Made by a program: the position numbers and the translations under genes
Notes under the pieces: model-generated
Databases searched by the model: none
What the model was told of the DNA's origin: nothing
The model's input: the letters and a program-made list of their open reading frames with translations, nothing else
Source: Ochrobactrum sp. Q0168
GTDB lineage: Bacteria; Pseudomonadota; Alphaproteobacteria; Rhizobiales; Rhizobiaceae
DNA: 64,000 bases
Direction: 5' to 3'
Assembly: GCF_016427605.1 (NCBI RefSeq)
Contig: NZ_JAELXQ010000003.1
Coordinates: 186,001-250,000, forward strand
Shown here: in pieces, positions 45,367 through 53,930 of the stretch
Position numbering within the stretch: the first letter of the stretch is position 1
How the letters are laid out: each line of letters begins with the position of its first letter

Positions 45367-46547
45367 TCGGAAGCTACCTTTTCTGGCGATAAGCCGCCGA
45401 CAATATGGTCATTCACGCGGTCTGACAGGAAGGTCGGACCGCAGCAGACCTGAAAGAAATCATACCAATAGGGCTTGGTATTGCCGAACACATATTGATA
45501 ATGCACGCGAAAGAGATTGCGCTTAATCCGCTTATAAGTCTCGGCTTGCAGCATATCTCGAATGCGTACCCGACGCACGAAAGGGAAATTTCTGCTCTCT
45601 GCACGCTTGAGCTTCATTTCCGCCACCGGGTCGGTCTTGTAAAAATTGATGGCGTCGGTGAGGCACTGGATTTCAACCCATTCAAGCGTACCATCATCGG
45701 TAAGTCTTTGCACACCTTCACGAAATTTCGTGGCGGCGGGGTGATAGCCGGCCTTGAGCGCGGTGGAGCCAAGCGTCAGAATGGCGACTTTTGACGCACG
45801 CTTAGAAAACGCGGTGTCGATGGCCAGACAGCGGGCCGCGACGTCCAGCATCAGCATGCCGCCGGTACTGTGGCCGATCAGGATAACCTCGTCATATTTG
45901 CCTGCTGCAACGCGCTCCACGATGCCTTCTGCGAAACGCTGCATCAGCGTTTCGGCATCCGGTCGTCTGCCGCGAAAGAAGTTCAACGAGAAGGACCAAA
46001 GGTCCATCAGGTGGTTCGTGGACCAGCGTTTGCCCAGCACCGTCAGCGTGACGGAGAATACGGCAAGTCCGATGATCCAGCTCAGTGCGCCCAGCCAATG
46101 CGCCGTGAGACGAGCGGCGGCATAACCCAACAGAGCAAACAGGACGATTGCGAGAAAAGGATAGAGAAAATAAAGCCCGAAGCGCCACGCTTTGGCAAAA
46201 AAATGGAGCGCCGTGCCGGAAAAGACGAAGTCGGCAAAGGCACGCAGATATTTGCCAAGCCGCACGGGCAGGGGGCGGGCGAAATCCGTGAGCACGATCG
46301 AATCGAGGGCGAGGAAATTAAAGTCGGTTGTCGTCGACCAGTCTTCGCGCGCAGCGCGGGTTTCAATCGTCGCAAGCCCGATCTCGTGGTCAGGCGTGAC
46401 ATCGACGGTAGATACCGTCGATTGGTAACTCCAGAGTGTATCGAAACGGACAATTTCCTTACGCAGCCGCTTGAAAAAAGCGTCCGGCGTTTTTGGATCA
46501 TACCCGCCAATGAAGAATACGGCACGCCGCTGGACCGACTGATTCAT
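45363..46547 (-). CDS. membrane-associated alpha/beta hydrolase
   Basis: About 394 residues when begun at ATG 46547; the frame continues to 46766 with several earlier ATGs (46670, 46577, 46568), and none has a clear ribosome-binding site. RRAVFFIGGYDPKTP opens the domain. Two hydrophobic helices (about 115-165) split it, then nucleophile elbow LIGHSTGGML appears, with a long C-terminal part. The family is not named with certainty; similar proteins are annotated as hypothetical hydrolases. It heads the operon with the ICMT-like protein. Confidence 0.65.
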   Translation of the reverse strand: MNQSVQRRAVFFIGGYDPKTPDAFFKRLRKEIVRFDTLWSYQSTVSTVDVTPDHEIGLATIETRAAREDWSTTTDFNFLALDSIVLTDFARPLPVRLGKYLRAFADFVFSGTALHFFAKAWRFGLYFLYPFLAIVLFALLGYAAARLTAHWLGALSWIIGLAVFSVTLTVLGKRWSTNHLMDLWSFSLNFFRGRRPDAETLMQRFAEGIVERVAAGKYDEVILIGHSTGGMLMLDVAARCLAIDTAFSKRASKVAILTLGSTALKAGYHPAATKFREGVQRLTDDGTLEWVEIQCLTDAINFYKTDPVAEMKLKRAESRNFPFVRRVRIRDMLQAETYKRIKRNLFRVHYQYVFGNTKPYWYDFFQVCCGPTFLSDRVNDHIVGGLSPEKVASE

Positions 46548-46881
46548 GAGAAAAAGCGTAATTTGCATCTCGGGCATTGTCGAGATCAAACCGCGCTGTA
46601 TTTTAGCGAAATTCTTTGATGCCTTTTTTGTGAAGCGCGACTTTTTGGGAAGAAAAGGTTGCGGAGCCATTTCAGTAAATCTGCATAACAGCTTTGTCTC
46701 AGAAGTTTTTTGGAACAATTGGTTAAACGGTTTTCTTAAGTTGCAATATTGAAGCGTAGAGGTCATGCGACCCTAAATCGGTCGCTTTGCAACGAACGAA
46801 AACGTGATATGGCGAAGGCAGGGCGATCCGGGGAGGACGCTGTCAGTTACGCATGTCGTTGCAAGTTCTGGATCGCATAGT
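46548..46881. other. intergenic/leader region between divergent hydrolase and kinase genes
   Basis: 334 bases. Part may be coding for the hydrolase if an earlier start is used. The sequence is AT-richer in 46600-46760. No palindrome or clear -35/-10 pair was identified. Confidence 0.35.
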
Positions 46882-47799
46882 ATGAGCCGCACAATTCTCT
46901 GCCTGGGCGCTTTGACGCTCGACACAATCCTTCGACTTGACGCATTGCCGGAAAAAGCCGGGAAATATCTCCCCAGCGAAGCGGTGCAGATCGCAGCCGG
47001 TATGGCCTCGAGTGCCGCGGCCGCCATCGCGCGCCTCGGCGGCGATGTGGCGCTTTGGGCCTCCACGGGCGACGACGCCACCGGTGAGCGTGTGATTGCG
47101 GAACTGCGCGCAGAAGGAATCGATTGCAGCCATATTCGCAGGCTGGCGGGTGCCCGCACCGCCTTTTCGTCCATTCTGGTCGATCCATCGGGTGAGCGCG
47201 TTATTATGCCGTTTTACGATCCGCAGCTGGGCAGCCCGGCTTCCGTCGTGCCGCCTGTCGAGGCGGGTGCGTTTGCGGCAGTGATGGCGGATGTCCGCTG
47301 GGCATGGGCTGCCGAAACTGGTCTTAAGGCCGCGCGTCGCGCTGGTATTCCGGCGATTCTCGACGCCGATACGGCCCCGGTCGAACTCCTCGAAAGATTG
47401 CTGCCGCTTGCAACGCATATCGTCGCGTCTGAGCCCGCTGCAATCAGTCTGACGGGTACGGCGAATTTGAGCGAATGCGTCGAGATACTGGCGAGCCGGT
47501 ACGATGTTTTCACAGCGGTGACCGCCGGTGCGCACGGATGTTTCTGGACCGAACGGGCTGGGCGTTCGGTGCAGCATGTCGCCGGGTTTCCGGTAAAAGC
47601 GGTCGATACGCTCGCTGCTGGCGATGTGTTCCATGGCGCTTTCACACTCGGTCTCGTCGAAGGTTGGCCGATGCACGACATCATTCATTTTGCCCACGCC
47701 GCCGCTGCCATCAAATGCGCGCGCTTTGGTGGGCGCTCGGGTTCGCCAAGCCGGGCAGAAGTGCAGGCATTTATCGATAGCGGACAGCTTCCGGTTTAA
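46882..47799 (+). CDS. PfkB-family sugar kinase
   Basis: A 305-residue ribokinase-type protein from ATG 46882. Features: LCLGALTLDTILRLDALPEK, AGMASSAAAAIARLGGDVAL (N-terminal PfkB signature) and the C-terminal signature VDTLAAGDVFHGAF with catalytic Asp; the usual GAGD reads AAGD. It phosphorylates a sugar or keto-sugar acid at the expense of ATP. It lies upstream of the operator at 47851 and the lyase gene, so product and lyase may follow each other in one pathway. Confidence 0.85.
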   Translation: MSRTILCLGALTLDTILRLDALPEKAGKYLPSEAVQIAAGMASSAAAAIARLGGDVALWASTGDDATGERVIAELRAEGIDCSHIRRLAGARTAFSSILVDPSGERVIMPFYDPQLGSPASVVPPVEAGAFAAVMADVRWAWAAETGLKAARRAGIPAILDADTAPVELLERLLPLATHIVASEPAAISLTGTANLSECVEILASRYDVFTAVTAGAHGCFWTERAGRSVQHVAGFPVKAVDTLAAGDVFHGAFTLGLVEGWPMHDIIHFAHAAAAIKCARFGGRSGSPSRAEVQAFIDSGQLPV

Positions 47800-47850
47800 A
47801 TCCCCAATCCCAAATCTGCATAAATGCACAGTGATCCCGAATTGACTATT

Positions 47851-47866
47851 TACTAACATGTTAGTA
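47851..47866. promoter_or_regulatory. perfect 16-bp palindromic operator
   Basis: TACTAACATGTTAGTA, located 37 bases before the TTG start of the lyase gene and just downstream of a TTGACT (47842-47847) that may be the -35 box. Such a symmetric site overlapping the promoter is typical for GntR/FadR-type repressors, and a GntR/FCD gene lies two genes downstream. Confidence 0.7.
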
Positions 47867-47903
47867 TGTGCCAGCTTATAGTTCAATTTGGGAGGACACG
47901 GCT

Positions 47904-48821
47904 TTGCCAATAGATTCTGGGCCGCAACATAATTCTGCGCGGAAGCGCTTCGGGCTTTCAGCAGCGCTCACCACGCCATTCGATGCGGATGGCAAAATCG
48001 ATGTCAGCCGTGCGCTCAAGCACGCCCATGCCCGCCTCGATCATGGCTGTTCCAGCGTCACTTTGTTCGGCACCACGGGCGAAGGATCTTCGATTGGCGA
48101 TGCGGAGCGTGCCGCGCTTCTCGATGCATTCATCGCGCAGGGCTTTCCGGCAGCCAACATCGTTGTCGGCGTCATGGAAAATTCGGTTGCCGATGCGGTG
48201 CTTCAGGCTGGCGACGCGCTGCGTCGCGGCTGCAAGGCCATTCTTCTGGCGCCGCCGTCCTATTTCAAGAACCTCTCCGACGATGGCCTTTTCAACTGGT
48301 TCTCCGCCGTGTTGAAGGGTCTTGGTTCGGATGCGCGCGATATTATTCTCTACAACATCCCATCGGTGACGGCGGTTGAGCTTTCAGTCGATTTGATCGG
48401 TCGTCTGCGTGCAGCTTTTGGCGCGGTCATTTCCGGTGTGAAGGATTCATCGGGCAACTGGGCTTATACCGAGAAGCTTCTCGCCGCGCATAAGGACATT
48501 GCCATCCTGATCGGTGACGAGCGCGATCTCGCAGCCGGTGTTCGCCTCGGCGGGCAGGGCGCGATTTCAGGCATGGCCAATCTGTTCCCGGATCGTCTCC
48601 TACGCATGATCAATGACGGGCAGGACGATGCCGAACTGGTCGATGCCGTGCGCAAGCTTCTCAACTATCCGGTAACGCCTGCGGTGAAGGCGCTGGTGGC
48701 GCGTCATACCGGCGATATGGAATGGCGCCGTGTCCGAGCACCTCTGGTTGCGCTGAATGATGCGGATTTCGATGCAATTGGCAGTGTATTTGACGGATTG
48801 CATATGGCAAAGGCCGCCTGA
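47904..48821 (+). CDS. dihydrodipicolinate synthase/N-acetylneuraminate lyase family aldolase
   Basis: A 305-residue class I aldolase. TTG 47904 is chosen because GGGAGGA stands seven bases ahead; a GTG at 47868 would overlap the operator region. Motifs: LTTPFDADGKIDVSRALKH, FGTTGEGSS, catalytic Tyr in ILYNIPS and Schiff-base Lys in ISGVKDSSGNW. The catabolic context (kinase, sugar transporter) argues against lysine synthesis (DapA) and for cleavage of a keto-deoxy sugar acid. Confidence 0.87.
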   Translation: MPIDSGPQHNSARKRFGLSAALTTPFDADGKIDVSRALKHAHARLDHGCSSVTLFGTTGEGSSIGDAERAALLDAFIAQGFPAANIVVGVMENSVADAVLQAGDALRRGCKAILLAPPSYFKNLSDDGLFNWFSAVLKGLGSDARDIILYNIPSVTAVELSVDLIGRLRAAFGAVISGVKDSSGNWAYTEKLLAAHKDIAILIGDERDLAAGVRLGGQGAISGMANLFPDRLLRMINDGQDDAELVDAVRKLLNYPVTPAVKALVARHTGDMEWRRVRAPLVALNDADFDAIGSVFDGLHMAKAA

Positions 48822-48859
48822 GCCGGGCATAAGCCTGGAAGGATAGAGGGGGAACGGAT

Positions 48860-49522
48860 TTGGCGGAAGATCACAACGAGCCGGTGAAATTGCGGGACAA
48901 GGCCTATCAGAGCTTTACCCAGCATTTGCTGGCGCGTGATTTCCATCCGGGCCAGTTTGTCTCGCAGCGCCAGCTGGTGACCATGACGGGTCTGCCGCTT
49001 GGTGCTATCCGTGAATTGATCCCTCGCCTTGAGGCGGAAGGCCTGATCAAGACCGTGCCGCAGCGCGGGCTTCAGATCGCCCATATCGATCTCAATCTCA
49101 TCCGCGAGGCATTCCAGTTTCGCCTGTTCATCGAGAAGGAGTCGGTCGCGATTTTCTGCCAGTCGGCTTCCGATGAACTGCTTCGTTCGCTGCGGGCCGA
49201 GCATGAAGACACGCTGAACCGGGCCATGAGCGAAGGCGAGACGCCGGAGCTTGAGCAACAGGCGCAGAATATCGACTGGAGCCTGCATGATACCATTGTC
49301 GCCTCGCTCGACAACGAAATCATCTGGCGCGCTTACCAGACGAATACGATCAAGATGCGCCTGATCAATCAGGAGCGTTTCCGGATCACCGGGCGCGTCA
49401 TTCCGGTCATGCAGGAACATCTCGCGGTTCTTTCGGCGATTGAAACCCGCAACCCGCAAATTGCCATGGATGCGATTGCCGTTCACATCAACAATGCGCG
49501 GGCGCTGGCATTGCAAATTTAG
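48860..49522 (+). CDS. GntR-family regulator with FCD domain
   Basis: A 220-residue protein starting at TTG 48860 with GAGGGGG ahead. N-terminal winged helix (YQSFTQHLLARDFHPGQFVS, ..GAIRELIPRLEAEGLI) and C-terminal FCD helical bundle with Asp/His ligands (DWSLHDTI, MQEHLAVL, AVHINNAR) that bind a metal and a carboxylate effector. Likely represses the operon through the palindrome at 47851. Confidence 0.9.
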   Translation: MAEDHNEPVKLRDKAYQSFTQHLLARDFHPGQFVSQRQLVTMTGLPLGAIRELIPRLEAEGLIKTVPQRGLQIAHIDLNLIREAFQFRLFIEKESVAIFCQSASDELLRSLRAEHEDTLNRAMSEGETPELEQQAQNIDWSLHDTIVASLDNEIIWRAYQTNTIKMRLINQERFRITGRVIPVMQEHLAVLSAIETRNPQIAMDAIAVHINNARALALQI

Positions 49523-49585
49523 ATAAATGGAATCAGGAGCTTGGCGAGAGGAGTTGCCAGGTTTGGAACATAGGGGAGGAGAAGC

Positions 49586-50920
49586 ATGAAACTATTTCAT
49601 CCAACACGCCGCCAGTTTCTGGCGGGTTCTGCGGCAATCGCCGCATCAGGCGTGACAGGTATCAGCCCGTCTTTCGCCGCGTCCACGGTTGACTGGAAGA
49701 AATATGCGGGCACCACGCTTGAGGTGAACCTCATCAAGAGCCCGCGCGGCGAAATCCTTCAGAAACATCAGAAGGAATTCGAAGAGCTGACGGGCATCAA
49801 GGTTCATTCCGAACAGATGCCGGAGCAGCAGCAGCGCCAGAAGGCGGTCATCGAGCTGACCTCGGGTCGCCCGAGCTTCGACGTCATTCACATCAGCTAT
49901 CATGTTCAGAAGCGTCAGTTCGAAAAGGGCGGCTGGCTTGCCGATCTCAACCCGTTCCTGAAAAACCCGACGCTGACCGACGCCTCGCTGACGGAAAACG
50001 ATTTCGCAAGCGCTGGTCTGACCTTTGCCAAGGATGCCAATGGCCGTTTCGGCGCGCTGCCGTTCTCGGTCGATTACTGGATCATCTACTGGAACAAGGA
50101 CCTGTTCGCTGCCAAGGGTATCGAATATCCGAAGACCTTCGAAGAGTTGGTCAAGGCTGCGGAAGCGCTGACCGATCCGTCTTCGAACACCTACGGCTTC
50201 GTGGCCCGCGGCATGAAGAACGCCAATGTTCCGGTCTGGACGAGCCTGATGCTCGGCTATGGCCAGAGCGCGGTCGATGCCGACGGCAATCTGAAGACGG
50301 ATTCGGCAGAAGCCATCGAAGCCGCCAAGCTCTATCAGCGCCTGATGACCAAAGCCGCACCTCCCGGTGTTGCCGGTTTCAACTGGGCGGAATGCCAGTC
50401 GAGCTTCCTTCAGGGCAAGGTCGGCATGTGGCTCGACGGTATCGGCTTTGCGCCGCCGCTCGAAGATCCGAACAAGTCGCGCGTTGTCGGCAAGGTCGGC
50501 TATGGCGTCATCCCGGCTGGACCAAAGGCCCAGGCCGCACCGACGACCGGCGATGGTATTGGCGTAACCGAAGCCTCGACCAAGAAGGAAGCCGCTTATC
50601 TTTACTGCCAGTGGGCTATTTCGAAGGAAATGGGCGCACGTCTGCTGCAGACGGGTTCGGGCGTTCCATTCCGCAAGTCGGTCATCGATGACGCGGACGT
50701 ACGGAAGGGCGTGACCATGCCGGAAGGCTGGGTCGAAGCTCTGTCAAAATCCGCACCGATCAGCCAGCTCTGCCTGCCGGTTATCGTCCCGGTCACGGAG
50801 TTCCGCGACATCATGGGCGTTGGCCTCACCAATCTTCTGAATGGTGCCGAAGCGGAAGCTGAAATGAAGCGCGCGACGGAAGAATTCCGTCCGGTCCTCG
50901 CACGGAGCGAAGGAAAATGA
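49586..50920 (+). CDS. ABC transporter sugar-binding protein (CUT1, Tat-exported)
   Basis: A 444-residue periplasmic binding protein. The N-terminus MKLFHPTRRQFLAGSAAIAA is a twin-arginine signal. The mature part is MalE/UgpB-like (..GTTLEVNLIKSPRGEILQ.., ..ALPFSVDYWIIYWNKDLFAA..). The ligand is a sugar or sugar derivative that cannot be named. The ribosome-binding site GGGGAGGAG (49573-49581) is unusually strong and is complementary over 8 bases to the sRNA loops at 31597 and 55072. Confidence 0.9.
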   Translation: MKLFHPTRRQFLAGSAAIAASGVTGISPSFAASTVDWKKYAGTTLEVNLIKSPRGEILQKHQKEFEELTGIKVHSEQMPEQQQRQKAVIELTSGRPSFDVIHISYHVQKRQFEKGGWLADLNPFLKNPTLTDASLTENDFASAGLTFAKDANGRFGALPFSVDYWIIYWNKDLFAAKGIEYPKTFEELVKAAEALTDPSSNTYGFVARGMKNANVPVWTSLMLGYGQSAVDADGNLKTDSAEAIEAAKLYQRLMTKAAPPGVAGFNWAECQSSFLQGKVGMWLDGIGFAPPLEDPNKSRVVGKVGYGVIPAGPKAQAAPTTGDGIGVTEASTKKEAAYLYCQWAISKEMGARLLQTGSGVPFRKSVIDDADVRKGVTMPEGWVEALSKSAPISQLCLPVIVPVTEFRDIMGVGLTNLLNGAEAEAEMKRATEEFRPVLARSEGK

Positions 50921-51879
50921 CATCTGCCGCCCCGACAGGAGCAAGAAAGAGCATGAATGGGGAGGCCGCCACAAAGGCGGCTTCCGCTACCAGCACCGGT
51001 GGCAAGTCTGGCAAAAGTCGCCTGAAACCGAGTTACTGGCCGTTTGTGCTTCCCGCCTTGATCACCGTCGGGGCGGTGATCGTCTTCCCTTGGCTTTTCA
51101 CCCTCTGGATGAGCGCCAATCAATGGCAGCTCGGCGGAGGTATCAGCTTTGTCGGCTTCGACAATTACATTCGTCTGGCAGGCGACGCCCGCTTCTGGGA
51201 TTCCATGTGGCACACGGCCGTCTATACGGTTCTGTCCGTGGTGGCACCCATGGTGCTCGGCACCATTGCCGCTCTCATTTTCGACAGCAAGCTGCCGATG
51301 CGGGGCCTGCTGCGCGGTATCTTCGTCATGCCGATGATGGCGACGCCGGTGGCGGTCGCGCTGGTCTGGACGATGATGTATCACCCGCAGCTCGGCGTGC
51401 TGAATTATCTCCTGTCGCTGGTCGGCATCGGCCCGCAGGAATGGATTTTCAATCAGAACACCGTCATTCCGTCCTTGGTTGCGGTGGAGACGTGGCAATG
51501 GACGCCGCTGGTCATGCTGATCGTGCTGGGCGGCCTTGCCTCCATGCCGCGCGATCCGTTTGAAAGTGCTGAAATCGATGGCGCAAACGGCTGGCAGAAA
51601 TTTCGTTACATCACGCTTCCGATGATCCTGCCTTTCATCATGGTGGCCGTCATCATCCGCTCGATCGATGCGCTGAAAAGCTTCGATATCATCTATGCGA
51701 TGACGCAGGGCGGCCCCGGCACGGCATCGGAAACCATCAACATCTATCTCTATAATGTGGCGTTTTCCTATTACGACATCGGATATGCTTCGGCGATTGC
51801 CGTTGTGTTCTTCATCGTGATCATCGCCATGTCCATGATCCTGCTGGCGCTTCGCCAGCGGACCAAATGGAACGCTTGA
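50917..51879 (+). CDS. ABC transporter permease (MalF type)
   Basis: A 320-residue permease with six helices and the EAA loop ESAEIDGANGWQKFRYITLP. A long polar N-terminal tail (about 1-40) precedes the first helix. Start overlaps the binding-protein stop by 4 bases. Confidence 0.92.
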   Translation: MTSAAPTGARKSMNGEAATKAASATSTGGKSGKSRLKPSYWPFVLPALITVGAVIVFPWLFTLWMSANQWQLGGGISFVGFDNYIRLAGDARFWDSMWHTAVYTVLSVVAPMVLGTIAALIFDSKLPMRGLLRGIFVMPMMATPVAVALVWTMMYHPQLGVLNYLLSLVGIGPQEWIFNQNTVIPSLVAVETWQWTPLVMLIVLGGLASMPRDPFESAEIDGANGWQKFRYITLPMILPFIMVAVIIRSIDALKSFDIIYAMTQGGPGTASETINIYLYNVAFSYYDIGYASAIAVVFFIVIIAMSMILLALRQRTKWNA

Positions 51880-51889
51880 GGACCGGCTC

Positions 51890-52708
51890 ATGGCACGCAA
51901 GTCAATTCTGTCGAAGCTCGGCACTGCGCTTCTTGTTTTCATCATCGTTTCGCCGGCGCTCTTCTTTTTCATCTGGATGCTGTCGCTTTCGCTTAAATAC
52001 GAAATCGACAACGGCGCTTATCCGCCGATCCTGATCCCGGAGCGTTTCGCCTGGTCGAACTACACGCAGATTTTCGAAGCCAATGATTTTCTGCTGTATT
52101 TCTGGAACAGCCTTCTGGTGACCGGCATGGCGACGCTGCTCGCCCTTCTGGTCGGTGTTCCGGCAGGGTACGGCATTGCCCGGCTCAAGGCGCATAAATC
52201 GGCGATTGTCATCATGATCGCCCGCATGACGCCGGGTCTGTCCTATCTGATCCCGCTGTTCCTTCTATTCCAGACGTTGGGCCTGCTTGGCACGCTCTGG
52301 CCACAGATCATCATCCATCTGGTCGTCACCGTTCCTATCGTGATCTGGATCATGATCGGCTATTTCGAAACGACGCCGATGGAACTGGAAGAGGCGGCGA
52401 TAATCGACGGCGCGTCCTCGTTGCAGGTGTTTCTCAAGGTGGCGCTGCCCATTGCCAAGCCCGGCATTGTGGTGTCGCTCATCCTGGCGGTGATCTTCTC
52501 GTGGAACAATTTCGTGTTCGGGATCGTGCTGGCAAGTCGCGAGACGCGCACGCTGCCGGTCGCTGTCTACAACATGCTTTCCTTCGAACAGGTGAGCTGG
52601 GGGCCGCTTGCTGCCGCCGCACTAGTGGTCACGCTGCCTGTTTTGTTGCTTACCGTCTTCGCACAGCGCCAGATCGTTGCAGGTCTGACCGCAGGCGCCG
52701 TCAAATAA
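51890..52708 (+). CDS. ABC transporter permease (MalG type)
   Basis: A 272-residue permease with six helices; EAA loop reads EEAAIIDGASSLQVFLKVAL followed by PIAKPG. Partner of the MalF-type permease; starts 10 bases after it. Confidence 0.92.
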   Translation: MARKSILSKLGTALLVFIIVSPALFFFIWMLSLSLKYEIDNGAYPPILIPERFAWSNYTQIFEANDFLLYFWNSLLVTGMATLLALLVGVPAGYGIARLKAHKSAIVIMIARMTPGLSYLIPLFLLFQTLGLLGTLWPQIIIHLVVTVPIVIWIMIGYFETTPMELEEAAIIDGASSLQVFLKVALPIAKPGIVVSLILAVIFSWNNFVFGIVLASRETRTLPVAVYNMLSFEQVSWGPLAAAALVVTLPVLLLTVFAQRQIVAGLTAGAVK

Positions 52709-52723
52709 GAGTTGAGGTTCAAG

Positions 52724-53782
52724 ATGGCATCTGTATCCATCCGTAATGCAGTCAAGAAATATGGCAATGTCGGCGTTCTGCACGGCGTGTCGGTCGATAT
52801 CGAAGACGGCGAATTCGTCGTGCTCGTCGGCCCTTCCGGCTGCGGCAAGTCCACGCTTCTGCGTATGATCGCAGGGCTTGAGGAAATCAGCGACGGCGAA
52901 ATCGCCATCGGGCCGCGCGTGGTCAACGACCTGCGCGCCAAGGAACGCGATATCGCGATGGTGTTCCAGAACTATGCGCTTTATCCGCATATGACGGTTG
53001 CCGACAATATGGGCTTCGCGCTGATGCTCAAGAACGCGCCGAAGGAAGAGCGTGAAAACCGTGTTGCGCGCGCGGCGGAAATTCTCGGTCTCAACAAGCT
53101 GCTCGACCGTTTTCCGCGCCAGCTTTCCGGGGGTCAGCGCCAGCGCGTGGCCATGGGCCGCGCCATTGTTCGCGATCCGCAGGTCTTCCTGTTCGATGAA
53201 CCGCTTTCCAACCTCGATGCCAAGCTGCGCGTGCAGATGCGCGGCGAGATCAAGGGCCTGCATCAGCGCCTGAAAACCACGACCATCTATGTGACCCACG
53301 ACCAGATCGAGGCCATGACCATGGCCGATAAGATTGTGGTGATGCGCGATGGCCTGGTGGAACAGATCGGCGCGCCGCTCGATCTTTATGATCGTCCGGC
53401 CAATATGTTCGTTGCGGGCTTCATCGGCTCCCCGTCGATGAATTTCATCAATGGCAAGATCGAGGAAGGTTCGTTCGTGGCCGATGGCGGCTTCCGTCTG
53501 TCACTACCGCAGGGCGACTATTCCAGCCTGTCCGGTAAGGCTGTCTATGGCGTGCGTCCCGAGCATATGAAGATCGCCAAAGGCGGCGTCCCGGTCACGG
53601 CTGAAATCGTCGAGCCGACGGGTTCGGAAATCATGGTCATGGGCAAGCTCGGCACACAGCCGATTACTTGCCTGTTCCGCGAACGTCTGACCGTGCGTCC
53701 GGGTGACGTGCTGCCGATTGCCATTGATCCGGCGACGAGCCACATCTTTGAACCGGAAAAGGGGATGCGCGTCAGCGCCTGA
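52724..53782 (+). CDS. ABC transporter ATP-binding protein (UgpC/MsmK type)
   Basis: A 352-residue ATPase: Walker A GPSGCGKST, signature LSGGQRQRVAMGRA, Walker B VFLFDEPLSNLD, H-loop VTHDQIEAM and a C-terminal TOBE domain (YGVRPEHMKIAKGG). ATG 52724 is taken in preference to a TTG at 52712. Energises the two permeases upstream. Confidence 0.93.
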   Translation: MASVSIRNAVKKYGNVGVLHGVSVDIEDGEFVVLVGPSGCGKSTLLRMIAGLEEISDGEIAIGPRVVNDLRAKERDIAMVFQNYALYPHMTVADNMGFALMLKNAPKEERENRVARAAEILGLNKLLDRFPRQLSGGQRQRVAMGRAIVRDPQVFLFDEPLSNLDAKLRVQMRGEIKGLHQRLKTTTIYVTHDQIEAMTMADKIVVMRDGLVEQIGAPLDLYDRPANMFVAGFIGSPSMNFINGKIEEGSFVADGGFRLSLPQGDYSSLSGKAVYGVRPEHMKIAKGGVPVTAEIVEPTGSEIMVMGKLGTQPITCLFRERLTVRPGDVLPIAIDPATSHIFEPEKGMRVSA

Positions 53783-53930
53783 CCCACACGATACGGATTA
53801 TCTCAAAGAACGGTTTTGGCAGCTATGTCGAAGCCGCTCTTTGTTTTTGTTCGGGCATTTTTCTGGTATTTCCTTTTAACGCCGAATTGCACTAACACTT
53901 TCTCTGAAATTCAGGAATGTGGAGGGCTTC

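Noticed and set aside
50602..52011. Open frame of 469 codons on the minus strand
   Set aside because: Antisense to the ABC transporter genes; highly charged His/Asp/Arg-rich product with no domain.
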